Positions 47,941 to 57,819 of a stretch of DNA of 57,819 nt are shown here, in pieces. The stretch spans positions 1-57,819 of the forward strand of contig JAODAT010000138.1 in NCBI GenBank assembly GCA_025463565.1, read 5' to 3'. A program made the translations under genes and the position numbers. Below the pieces are notes generated by a model. That model made no database searches and had not been told where the DNA came from. It saw nothing but the letters and a program-made list of their open reading frames with translations. Numbering within the stretch: the stretch's first letter is position 1; the number at the start of each line of letters is the position of its first letter. Source of the stretch: Microbacteriaceae bacterium (GTDB taxonomy: Bacteria; Actinomycetota; Actinomycetes; Actinomycetales; Microbacteriaceae).

Positions 47941-50900
47941 TCAGGGAAGCTGCCAGGACCGCTCGAACTCCTCATCCTCGTCGTCCCGGCGTCGACGTCG
48001 ACCGAGAACGAAGAACAGCATGGCGGCGATGATGGCAGCCACGACGACGCCGCCGATCCACACCGCGAGGGCCGCTGCAAAGGTGCTTCCGTCATCCGGG
48101 CGTCCGAGGCCGGCGAGCGACTTCTTCACGACCGGCTTGGCGATCAGGTAACCGAGCGAGACGGAGACTGGAGCGCCCGCCGCGCTGGTGCCCTTCACGA
48201 AGAGCGTGTGCTTTCCGACGGGGATGCCCGCGGGCAGTGAGAAATCTTCGCTCGCCGAGTGGTCGGACGCAACCGTCGCGCTGGTGAGGAAGGTGGGCGT
48301 GGAGAACGTCCAGACCCCCACCTGCGAGTCGGCGGTGAAACCGGCGACGGTGAGGTGCAGCAGCGATCCGGCCTGAAGTGTGATGACGCCCTGGGTGACG
48401 GAGCCGCCCGAGACGTTGCTCTTCAGCTCGAGCTTCAGCACCAGGCCGTTGCCCGTGAGCGTGAGCCCCTTCGAGTCCTGCGTGACCACGAACTTCACCG
48501 GTACCCCGTCGACGATCACGGTTATGACGCCCGGTTCGAGTTCGCTTACCGCGGGGGCCTGGTTGGTGCTCGGTGCTGTCGGCGCGACAGTCGGGGTGAC
48601 CACTGGCGCCCTGGCCGCGACCGGAGCCGCCGAACCGCTCACCCGGGCGCTCGCGTCCTGGTACCCGGCACGCGTCGCGCTGACCGTCACCGTGGATGCG
48701 CCCCCAGCAGCGAGACCGTCGACGGTGACCAGCGCGCCGTTCGCGGAGACGTTCGCCCCGTTCGTCGCGGCGAACGCATAAGCGAAGGCAGGGTCGTAGT
48801 CGGTGATCTGCACGGTGAATCCGTTCGTCGTCGCCGACGGGATGCCGAAGGTGGCCGGCACTCCCGCTGAGATCGCCGATCCGACGATGTCGGCGAACTG
48901 GCTCACTTCACCGGTCTCGCTCGTACTCACCCGAATCGTCGACTGCTGTCCGGCCGTGAGTCCGGTGACGACGACGACTGCTCCTGTTCGCACCACCGAG
49001 CCGGTGCTCGCGCTCACGGCGTAGGCGTACGCGGGGTCGTAGTTGGCGATCGTGAAGGTGAACCCGTCATCGGCACGCGTCAGACCCGACACGGACGGCA
49101 CGGTGCCGCCGCCGAAGGTGGTGCCCGTCGCGGTGGCCGAGGTCGGCGCGTAGCCGTCACGGCTCGCGGTGACGGTGGTGATCGCCGAACTGGCCGCCGC
49201 GAGGCCGGTCACCGTCACAGTGCCGGCGGTGAGCGTCGCCGACCCGCCGTTCGTGGTCGCGAACGAGTAGCTGTAGTCGCTCGACAGGTTGTCGATGGTG
49301 AAGGTGAAACCGCCCGCGCCCGAGGCTGTCGCCGAGAGGGTCGGCGTGACGCCGGCGTCCAGCGCGCTTCCCCCGATCGACGCGGATGCCGTGGAGACCC
49401 CCGGATCGACGGCGGTCACGACGATGGTCGCCGAGGCCGCCGGCGCAAGGCCGGTCACCACGTAGCTGCCGGCGGTGAACTGCACGGTCGCGCCGGTAGC
49501 CGAGTAGCTGAGCGCGGGGTTGTAGTTGGTCACGGTGAACGTGAAGCCATGAGCCGTGCGGGTCACCGACGAGAAGGCCGGCGCGACACCCGAACCGAGC
49601 GCGCTTCCGCTCACCGTCGCCTGGGCATCCGTGAACCAGCTGCGCGTGGCCGTGACCACGACGTCGGCCGAGGCAGCCGCGGCCAGCCCGCTGACCGTGA
49701 CGGTTGCCCCGGTGGGGCTGACGGTCACGCCGGTGGGAGCCGAGAACGCGTAGGTCACGTCGGAGTCGTAGTTCGCGATGGAGAACAGGTAGCCGTCGAC
49801 GGTCGGGGTGACCGAGTCGAAGGTCGGGGCGTGACCGGCCCAGAGAGCGGAGCTGTTCACGTCGAGGGTGGTGGTGGTGAACCCGGCCGCCGCGGCGACG
49901 ATGTGCACCGTCGCGCCCTGGCCCGGGTTGAGTCCGGTGACCGTGACGGTGCCGTTCGACTGGCTCACCGTGCCGTGATCGGCGGTCACCGTGTAGCCGG
50001 TGCTGCCGTCGAAGTTCACGATGGCGAAGCTGAAGCTGTTCGCGGCACCGGTGACGATGCCCGCTGCGGGAGTCGTTCCGGTGGCGAGAGCCGCGGCCGT
50101 GACGATCGCGGAGGCGGTCGTCTGCGCGGGCAGGGTCGCGGTGACGGTCAGATCGGTGGATGCGCCAGGGGCGAGCCCGGTCACGGTGACGGTCCCGTCG
50201 GCCTGGCTCGCGATCGCGCCGCCGGTGGCGCCGAACGTGTACGTGAGCGACGAGGAGTAGTTCGTGATCGGCACGGTGAACCCGTGCGCGGTTCTCGTGA
50301 CGGTGCCGAATGTCGGGGCGGTGCCCGCCGACAGCGCCTGGCTGGCGAGCGGCGTCGAGGCATCCGTGGATCCGGCCAGGTGGGCGGTGACGGTCACGGA
50401 TGCCGTGCCGCCGAGCCCGAGACCGGTGACCGTGATGCTCGATCCGCTGACCGTCGCAGTGCCATGGTCGGTGGTCGCCGTGTAGGTGGTGCCGGTGGAC
50501 GGGTTGGTCACGGTGAAGCTGAAGCCGTCGGCGCCGCGGGTCGCGGTGCTCAGCGCCGGGGCGATGCCGTCGGCCAGGGCGTTCGAGGTGACGTTCGCGC
50601 TCACCATGGCGACGGCGGACGACGACGCGGCGATGCCGATCGTGGCCGAAGCGCCGGCGGCCAGTCCGCTGACGGTGACGTTGCCCGTTCCCGAGGCGCG
50701 GGTGGCGGTCACGCCGGAGGGCGCCGTCAGCAGGTAGCTGAGGCTGGAGTCGTAGTTCGCGATCGTGAAGGTGAAGCCGTGCACGCCGGGTGCCACCGTG
50801 CTCGTGGTCGGGGTGACGCCGGGCGCCTTCGGGGTGATCGAGTTGGACGCGGTGCTCGCGGCACCCGCGCCGGAGCCGTTCACTGCGTAGACCATGAACG

Positions 50901-53900
50901 TGTACGGCACGCCGTTGGTCAGCCCGGTGACGGTCTGCGACAGGGCGGTCGACGCCGTGTGGCTGAACTGCGTGTAGCTGCCGCCGTTCGCCGAATACCA
51001 GACCTGGTAGTCGGTGATCGCGCTGCCGCCCGTGCTGCCCTGCGCCCAGCTGAGGCTGGCCTGGCCGTTGCCCGCGACGGCGACCGGGGTTCCGACGGCA
51101 CCCGTGGTGACGTTGGGGGTGACCGGGATGCGAGTCGAGCGGATGCTCGCGCCGCCGCCGTTGGTCGACTGGATGGTGACCCAGTATGTGGTTCCGTTGC
51201 TCATGCTCGGCAGCGTGCAGGAGTAGGTCGACGCGAGCGTGACCGGCGAGCCGGTGATCGAGCAGGTGCGCACCTGGCTGCCCATGCTTTGCGCGGACCA
51301 GGCGACGGCGTCGTACTCGGTGATCGCGGAACCCTCCGGATTCGCGGCGGGCCAGGTGACGACGATGCTGCCGTTCTGCCCGTCGGCGAAGACGGCGTTC
51401 GAGTCGATCGTGTCGGGTGTCGAGTACGGCGTGCCGGTCATCGGCGCCGAGCTGGCGCCGATTCCCGCCGAACTGGCCGCGCGCAGCACCACGGAGTACG
51501 CGGTGCCGTTGGTGAGGCCGGAGAGCGTGATCGGGCTGGAGGTCGCGGTGGTGGAGACCCAGGAGCCGCCGTTCAGCTGGTACTGGTACCCGGTGATCGC
51601 CGAGCTGCCCTGCGCGCCCGCGGTGAAGTTCACCGTCAGGAATGCGTTGCCGGTGGTCACCGAACCGATGGTCGGCGCGGACGGCCGGGCGAGCGGGGTG
51701 ACGATCGTGCGAGGACTCGACTCGACACCTGAGCCGGCCGCGTTCTGGGCGACGACCGAGACGTAGTAGGTGGTGCCGTTCGCCAGGGACGGGATCGCAC
51801 AGGCGACTGCGGTGGTCGTGGTGCAGGTCGCGATTGCGCTGCCCCCGGTCGACGCCGCGTACGCGCTGGCGACATAGCCGGTGACCGGTGAACCGCCGTT
51901 CGAGCCAGGTGCCGACCATGCGACATCCGCCGACGCGGTATCGGCGACCGCCGCCACCGCGGTCGGGGCATCCGGCACGGTGCGCGGCGTCGTGGAGGTC
52001 GTGGTCGACGCGCTGCCGGCACCGATTACGTTGTCTGCGCGCACCTGGATCGGGTACGCCGTGCCGTTGCTGAGGCCGGTGATGGTGAACGGGCTGGACA
52101 GTGATCCGGCTCCCTGCCAGGTCTGGCCGCCGTCGATGCTGTAGTCGATTCCGGAGATCGGAGAGCCGCCGTCGCCCGAGAGCGTGAAGGCGACGCGCGC
52201 GGACTGGTTGAGCGGGGTGACCGATACGACAGGCGCGACCGGGGTGGTGCTCGGCGCGGCCGTGTTGGTGGCCGAGGCGACACCGGTGCCGACAGCCGTG
52301 ACAGCGCGCACCTGCACCGCGTATGCGGTGCTGTTGACGAGTGGCGATGACGTGTTGCTGGAGAGCGACGTGATGACGAGCGGGCTCGTCGTGCCGGTCG
52401 CCGCGGCCCAGGTGGCTCCGTTGTCGGTGCTGTACTCCCAGCGCGTCACGGCGGAGCCGCCCGTGCTGGCGAGGGCGACGGCGACGGTGAGCGAGCGGTC
52501 GCCGCGCACGACCGACTGGATGGTCGGCTGGCCGGGGAGCGTGACGGGCGTTCCCGAGACCGCGGTCGCCGCGGAACCGTTACCGACCGAGTTCACCGCG
52601 CGCAGCTGCACGTCGTACGCGGTGCCGTTCGTGAGGCCACCGATCGAGAAGGTGGTGCCGAGCGAGCCGGTGTCGGACCAGGAGCCCGTTCCCAGGCGGT
52701 ACTCGTACGAGGTGATGGCGGCCCCGCCGTTTGCACCGGGCTGGAAGGTGACGGAGAGCGACCCGTTCGAGGCGACAAGCGACGAAATGGCCGGTGCCGA
52801 CGGCACGGTCCTCGCGATGCCGGAGGCCACGGCGGATGCCGTGCCCGAGCCGATCGCGTTCACTGCGCGGACCTCAACGTAGTACTCGGTGCCGTTGGTG
52901 AGGGGGGTGGTCCCGTCGCTCGACAGCGCCGTGATGACAAGCGGGCTGTCTGTCGTACCGGTGGCGCGCGGCAGCCAGGTGGCCCCGGCATCCGTCGAAT
53001 ATTCGTACCCGATGATGGGGGAGCCGCCGGTCGAGTCCGGGGCGGTGAACGCCGCCGAAAGGCTCGCGTCGGATCCGGCGACCGTGTTGCCGACGATCGT
53101 CGGCGCACCCGGCGTCGTGGCGGGCGTCGCGGTGACGGGCGCGCTGGCGACACCGAGCCCGACACTGTTGTTCGCGCGCAGGCTGACCTGCAGGGTGGTG
53201 CCGTTGGCCAGGCCGGTGACGGTGATCGGGCTGGAGAGACCCGTCGCGTTGAACCACGGTCCGTTGGTCGTGAGCTGGTACTGGTAGTTCGTGACCGGGC
53301 TGCCGCCGGTCGCGCCGGGTGTGAACGCGATCGTGAGCGACTGGTCGCCGACGGTGACGGAGGAGACGGCCGGAGCACTCGGAGTACCGGGCATGGTGAT
53401 GGCGGAGGACTGCGATGCCGCACCGGTGCCGGCGGCGTTGCGCGCGCGGAGGGACACGGTGTGCGATGACCCGCTGGCCAGGCCGCTGATTGCGACCGGG
53501 CTCGCGGTGGTCGCCGCGGAGATCCACGACCCGGTGCCGTCGAGCTGATACTGGTAGTCGAGGATCGTGCCACCGCCGGAGAAGCCGGGGGTGAACACGA
53601 CGGAGGCGACGCCGCCGTCTGCGGAGGTCGAGGTGATGCTCGGCGCGCCGGGCACGCTCTGCGGAACCCGGGTGACGGATGACGACGCGGCGCCGGTACC
53701 GATCGCGCTGATCGCGCGCAGGCCGATGGCATACGACACGCCATTGGTCAGGCCCGGGACGACGACCGGCGACAGCGCGGTGCCCGCGGACACCCACGAC
53801 CCCGAGCCCACCTGGTATTGGTAGTCGGTGACGGCGCTGCCGGACGCTGCAACGGTGAAGGCGATGGAGAGCTGGCCGTCGCCCGGCGTCGCGACGAGCG

Positions 53901-55077
53901 AGGTCGGCGCAGACGGTGGGCCAGACGGGGTGATCGTGGACGACTGCGTCGACCAGCTGCTGGTGCCCACGGCGTTGATGGCCGCGACCCTGAAGATGTA
54001 GCCGGTGCCGTCGGTGAGCCCGGAGATGACCGTGGACGTTACCGTCGAGACGCCGTCGGTGACGCTGTTCCACGACGGGGTCGAGGAGGCGACCGCGTAC
54101 TGGATGGCGTAGTCGGTGATCGGGCCCTGGCCGGTCGCGCCGGGCGCGGTCCAGCCGAGGCTCACCGCGCCATCCTGGGCCGAGCCGCCCACGGCGGTCG
54201 GTGCGTTCGGGGCGCCGGTCACGTAGGTGATCGAGACGGAGCCGTTCGCGTTGTTGTCCGCGTAGTACTGATAGGAGGAACCGAGTCCGTCGATGCTCGC
54301 GGTGGAGTTCTGTCCGGGATAACCGCCATAGCCCATCCACTCGGTGTAGCTGCCGGTGCCGAACTCGATGTTGCCCTGGGCGCCGCCGATGACGCCACCA
54401 CCGCCGGCGCCGGAACCGCCGCCGTCACAGGTGGTGGTGCAGATGGCGTTGACCGCGAGGCCGGGCTGGCCGTTGGTGGAGACCGCGTCGGTGCGCGCGC
54501 TGAAGGTCGAGTACGGGGCGCGTCCGTCGAGCGGGAAGTACTGGCCGCTTCCGCCGCCGCCGCCCGAACCTGCAGCGACAATCGTCGTGCCGCCGGTCGT
54601 GATTACGGTGGCCGCACCGCCACCACCTCCGGCTCCCGAGGATCCGGCCGAGCCCGGCTGGCCGCCGGTGCCGCCCTGGTATCCGGAGATCGGGTTCGAG
54701 CCGCCGGCGCCACCACCGGTCGAATGAGCTTGGGACGCGCCCGTCACACCGCCAGAACCGACACCGATGGTGAGAACCTGGCCCGGCGTGACGGCCATCG
54801 TGCCGCTGACGACACCCTGATAACCGCCGGCTGCCGGAAAGCCCTGCGAGTCGACACCACCCTTGCCGCCCTCGGCGCCGACAGCCGTGATGGTGATCTG
54901 CGTGATGCCGTCGGGAACGGTGAAGGTACTCGTCGAGCCCGTGTACGCGTAGTTCTTGACCACGGTGGCCGAGTCCGCGTGTGCCAGCACCGGAATCGCA
55001 ACGAGCGCGGCCCCGATGGTGACGAAGGCGGCGACCGCCGCGACGATACGCGGCATAAAACGACGGCGTGATTCCAC
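47941..55077 (-). CDS. Giant surface protein: Gly-rich domain, 12 FN3 domains, 9 novel repeats, membrane anchor
   Basis: A 2378-residue secreted and anchored protein. Start GTG 55077 has GGGGGG 7 nt upstream. A signal peptide (basic start, [20 protein letters not shown], cleavage after AHA) leads to a glycine-rich domain (about 40-290, many GGGGG runs). Next come about 12 fibronectin-III domains (about 291-1417, each starting near P-x-APT and ending in LTNGT-Y-V-LRA-N-GTG). Then come 9 tandem units of about 82 residues (about 1418-2155) built on [10 protein letters not shown] ... [18 protein letters not shown]-terminal module (about 2156-2330) precedes a helix ([20 protein letters not shown]) and the cytoplasmic tail [16 protein letters not shown]. 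There is no LPxTG motif, so the helix itself is the anchor. A role in adhesion is inference. Confidence 0.88.
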   Translation of the reverse strand: MESRRRFMPRIVAAVAAFVTIGAALVAIPVLAHADSATVVKNYAYTGSTSTFTVPDGITQITITAVGAEGGKGGVDSQGFPAAGGYQGVVSGTMAVTPGQVLTIGVGSGGVTGASQAHSTGGGAGGSNPISGYQGGTGGQPGSAGSSGAGGGGGAATVITTGGTTIVAAGSGGGGGSGQYFPLDGRAPYSTFSARTDAVSTNGQPGLAVNAICTTTCDGGGSGAGGGGVIGGAQGNIEFGTGSYTEWMGYGGYPGQNSTASIDGLGSSYQYYADNNANGSVSITYVTGAPNAPTAVGGSAQDGAVSLGWTAPGATGQGPITDYAIQYAVASSTPSWNSVTDGVSTVTSTVISGLTDGTGYIFRVAAINAVGTSSWSTQSSTITPSGPPSAPTSLVATPGDGQLSIAFTVAASGSAVTDYQYQVGSGSWVSAGTALSPVVVPGLTNGVSYAIGLRAISAIGTGAASSSVTRVPQSVPGAPSITSTSADGGVASVVFTPGFSGGGTILDYQYQLDGTGSWISAATTASPVAISGLASGSSHTVSLRARNAAGTGAASQSSAITMPGTPSAPAVSSVTVGDQSLTIAFTPGATGGSPVTNYQYQLTTNGPWFNATGLSSPITVTGLANGTTLQVSLRANNSVGLGVASAPVTATPATTPGAPTIVGNTVAGSDASLSAAFTAPDSTGGSPIIGYEYSTDAGATWLPRATGTTDSPLVITALSSDGTTPLTNGTEYYVEVRAVNAIGSGTASAVASGIARTVPSAPAISSLVASNGSLSVTFQPGANGGAAITSYEYRLGTGSWSDTGSLGTTFSIGGLTNGTAYDVQLRAVNSVGNGSAATAVSGTPVTLPGQPTIQSVVRGDRSLTVAVALASTGGSAVTRWEYSTDNGATWAAATGTTSPLVITSLSSNTSSPLVNSTAYAVQVRAVTAVGTGVASATNTAAPSTTPVAPVVSVTPLNQSARVAFTLSGDGGSPISGIDYSIDGGQTWQGAGSLSSPFTITGLSNGTAYPIQVRADNVIGAGSASTTTSTTPRTVPDAPTAVAAVADTASADVAWSAPGSNGGSPVTGYVASAYAASTGGSAIATCTTTTAVACAIPSLANGTTYYVSVVAQNAAGSGVESSPRTIVTPLARPSAPTIGSVTTGNAFLTVNFTAGAQGSSAITGYQYQLNGGSWVSTTATSSPITLSGLTNGTAYSVVLRAASSAGIGASSAPMTGTPYSTPDTIDSNAVFADGQNGSIVVTWPAANPEGSAITEYDAVAWSAQSMGSQVRTCSITGSPVTLASTYSCTLPSMSNGTTYWVTIQSTNGGGASIRSTRIPVTPNVTTGAVGTPVAVAGNGQASLSWAQGSTGGSAITDYQVWYSANGGSYTQFSHTASTALSQTVTGLTNGVPYTFMVYAVNGSGAGAASTASNSITPKAPGVTPTTSTVAPGVHGFTFTIANYDSSLSYLLTAPSGVTATRASGTGNVTVSGLAAGASATIGIAASSSAVAMVSANVTSNALADGIAPALSTATRGADGFSFTVTNPSTGTTYTATTDHGTATVSGSSITVTGLGLGGTASVTVTAHLAGSTDASTPLASQALSAGTAPTFGTVTRTAHGFTVPITNYSSSLTYTFGATGGAIASQADGTVTVTGLAPGASTDLTVTATLPAQTTASAIVTAAALATGTTPAAGIVTGAANSFSFAIVNFDGSTGYTVTADHGTVSQSNGTVTVTGLNPGQGATVHIVAAAAGFTTTTLDVNSSALWAGHAPTFDSVTPTVDGYLFSIANYDSDVTYAFSAPTGVTVSPTGATVTVSGLAAAASADVVVTATRSWFTDAQATVSGSALGSGVAPAFSSVTRTAHGFTFTVTNYNPALSYSATGATVQFTAGSYVVTGLAPAASATIVVTAVDPGVSTASASIGGSALDAGVTPTLSATASGAGGFTFTIDNLSSDYSYSFATTNGGSATLTAGTVTVTGLAAASSAITTVTASRDGYAPTSATATGTTFGGGTVPSVSGLTRADDGFTFTIANYDPAYAYAVSASTGSVVRTGAVVVVTGLTAGQQSTIRVSTSETGEVSQFADIVGSAISAGVPATFGIPSATTNGFTVQITDYDPAFAYAFAATNGANVSANGALVTVDGLAAGGASTVTVSATRAGYQDASARVSGSAAPVAARAPVVTPTVAPTAPSTNQAPAVSELEPGVITVIVDGVPVKFVVTQDSKGLTLTGNGLVLKLELKSNVSGGSVTQGVITLQAGSLLHLTVAGFTADSQVGVWTFSTPTFLTSATVASDHSASEDFSLPAGIPVGKHTLFVKGTSAAGAPVSVSLGYLIAKPVVKKSLAGLGRPDDGSTFAAALAVWIGGVVVAAIIAAMLFFVLGRRRRRDDEDEEFERSWQLP

Positions 55078-55208
55078 GATGTTTCCCCCCGAAAACGTGC
55101 GGGGGCATGGTTCGCTCCCTTCGGACACTCTTCCGGTATATCGACGATGCCGCGTCCCCCACTTGGGGTCGCCCGCAAAAGGGGGTGCCAATCGTTCTAC
55201 CCTTGATC

Positions 55209-56948
<1,740 letters not shown>

Positions 56949-56971
56949 TCGGCGTGCGATTGTGCCGTCGC

Positions 56972-57034
56972 GTCGCGATTGTTCCTGGTCGCCGCCGCAC
57001 AATCGTGACGAAACCGCACAATCGCGACGAAACC
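56972..57034. repeat. Palindrome with 19-bp tandem repeat between convergent genes
   Basis: Two 19-bp direct repeats (56997-57015 and 57016-57034, one mismatch, each starting GCACAATCG and containing GACGAAACC) follow the complementary unit GTCGCGATTGT (56972-56982), which pairs perfectly with ACAATCGCGAC at 57018-57028. The element fills the gap between the DUF255 and small membrane protein genes. Confidence 0.6.
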
Positions 57035-57048
57035 GCAGAAGGGCCGAG

Positions 57049-57537
57049 CTACGAGGCAATCTTCGGCGCCGGCCGTTCCGTCGAGCGACTCGCCGCGAAC
57101 AGCACGGCGCACCAGCCGACCGCGATGAGGAGCTGCCCGACGACACCGACCGGTACCGCTAGGCCGTTCGCCAGGAACAGGTAGGAGCCGATCACGACTA
57201 CGACGCTGCCGGGGAGGGTGAGAACGCCATAGCGCCGGAAGGTGGCGAGGCCGGTGATGGCGCAGGCCGCGATGAAGGCCGCACTGCCGATGAAGCCGAG
57301 CGACGTGCCCGGCCCGAACAGGCCGGCAACGGACGCGGTGTAGAAGAAGGCGTAGACGACGGCGAGGATGCCGACCAGCCAGGTCAGGAACGGGTCGAAG
57401 CCGCGGATCACCAGCCACGGCGCGAACCCGAGCAGCGGGAAGACCGGGATCGCCGCGGCCGGCAAGTGCAGCAGTGCCAGCACGGCGAGGGCGACGGGCG
57501 GGACCGCGACGACGAGGTAGCGGAGAACGGGGCGCAT
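57049..57537 (-). CDS. Small membrane protein of unknown function
   Basis: A 162-residue protein with about five membrane helices (YLVVAVPPVALAVLALLHL; IPVFPLLGFAPWLV; WLVGILAVVYAFFYTASVAG; FIGSAAFIAACAITGLATF; VVVVIGSYLFLANGLAVPV). I recognise no family signature. ATG 57537 lies 6 nt after TAGCAT on this strand, the leaderless arrangement seen repeatedly here. It is divergent from the lipoprotein gene at 57569, with only 31 nt between the start codons. Confidence 0.75.
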   Translation of the reverse strand: MRPVLRYLVVAVPPVALAVLALLHLPAAAIPVFPLLGFAPWLVIRGFDPFLTWLVGILAVVYAFFYTASVAGLFGPGTSLGFIGSAAFIAACAITGLATFRRYGVLTLPGSVVVVIGSYLFLANGLAVPVGVVGQLLIAVGWCAVLFAASRSTERPAPKIAS

Positions 57538-57543
57538 CCCGCA

Positions 57544-57561
57544 ATGCTAGGGGAGTACCGT
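57544..57561. promoter_or_regulatory. Divergent leaderless -10 boxes
   Basis: TAGCAT on the minus strand (57549 to 57544) is 6 nt before ATG 57537; TACCGT on the plus strand (57556-57561) is 7 nt before ATG 57569. Confidence 0.45.
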
Positions 57562-57568
57562 ACGCGTC

Positions 57569-57819
57569 ATGATCAAGGCAGCGGCAGTGATGGCGGCGGC
57601 GGGACTCCTTCTGACCGGGTGCGTGACGGTCAACGTGACGCCAACGGCCACTCCGACGGTGACGCCGTCAGCATCCGTCACCGCGACCACCGACTGCAGC
57701 GCGCAGAACCTCACCCTCAACCAGCCGGGCGTGCACTACAGCCTCACCGGCAACTGTGGCGAGGTGAGCATCCAGGGCCAGGACATCACCGTCACCATGG
57801 TCTCCGCCAAATCGCTCAC
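57569..57819 (+). CDS. Lipoprotein, DUF3060-like, 3' end beyond the window
   Basis: The first 83 residues of a secreted lipoprotein: a short hydrophobic signal (AAAVMAAAGLLLTGC) with lipobox LLTGC at Cys18, a Thr/Pro/Ser-rich linker (VTPTATPTVTPSASVTATT), then a repetitive CSAQNLTLNQPGVHYSLTGN, with CGEVSIQG further on. The latter resembles the short beta-strand repeats of DUF3060 lipoproteins. It is cut by the window end, so length and C-terminus are unknown. The lipid anchor would be added by the lgt product encoded at 20410-21339. Confidence 0.75.
   Translation, partial: MIKAAAVMAAAGLLLTGCVTVNVTPTATPTVTPSASVTATTDCSAQNLTLNQPGVHYSLTGNCGEVSIQGQDITVTMVSAKSL

Noticed and set aside
49157..51919. 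Long open frames on both strands across the giant surface protein gene (a 920-codon minus frame and a 727-codon plus frame)
   Set aside because: They arise from high GC and repetitive codons of the true frame; their translations are Arg/Ala/Gly rich without domains, whereas the real frame has a signal peptide, FN3 motifs and a membrane anchor.
48600..54210. Regular repeats that might suggest a CRISPR array
   Set aside because: The periodicity is about 246-300 bp and coding (FN3 and other protein repeats), with no short identical repeats and spacers.

Overview
The window is high-GC DNA with dense, mostly overlapping genes, GTG/TTG starts and leaderless-type promoters. These traits, together with a Tropheryma/Microbacteriaceae-like class I ribonucleotide reductase, LCP, prpDBC and DUF3052 genes, point to an actinobacterium, most likely of the Microbacteriaceae. 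I saw no rRNA, tRNA, CRISPR array, transposase or phage gene, so this reads as chromosomal sequence with several accessory catabolic loci.

Layout. 94-13861 is an uptake-and-degradation locus: two short-chain dehydrogenases, two fumarylacetoacetate-hydrolase-fold enzymes, a branched-chain-amino-acid-type ABC importer (two ATPases, lipoprotein, fused permease), a tandem HbpS/GlcG-domain protein and a ketopantoate-reductase-like enzyme. Facing it are a metallo-hydrolase, a carboxymuconolactone-decarboxylase-like protein, an IclR regulator and an aldehyde dehydrogenase. One inverted-repeat motif (TTTC-N7-GAAA) lies in front of the first dehydrogenase, the importer and iclR, so one regulon is likely. 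13901-18460 is a LysR gene diverging from a tightly overlapped five-gene operon (cupin, esterase, methyltransferase, VOC protein, flavodoxin-fold reductase with a zinc-ribbon-like tail) whose substrate I cannot name. 18557-26336 holds a TetR/MFS pair with two operators, lgt, MarR, Nudix, DUF3052, a small charged protein, an FMN reductase, a second MFS transporter and an LCP cell-wall ligase.

26337-30690 is the ribonucleotide reductase operon with candidate DnaA and NrdR sites. The alpha subunit gene stops before its C-terminal redox cysteine pair, which is encoded by a separate 31-codon frame coupled by TGATG. The beta subunit has Phe where the radical Tyr normally sits (class Ic-like). 30764-42746 holds an acyl-CoA ligase, a MarR-controlled fused ABC exporter, a thiolase, HrpA helicase and a membrane-protein/winged-helix pair. 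42893-47073 is the methylcitrate cycle operon (GntR regulator, prpD, prpB, prpC). 47164-57819 holds a metallo-hydrolase, a 2378-residue repeat-rich surface protein, a DUF255 thioredoxin-like protein, a small membrane protein and the start of a lipoprotein gene.

Two genome-wide habits show through. Long palindromes sit at convergent gene ends, and one family (GGGTCGAGC...GACC) also occurs in frame inside hrpA. Many genes start exactly 6-7 nt after a TAGNNT-type -10 box, which suggests leaderless transcripts and helped me choose several start codons.
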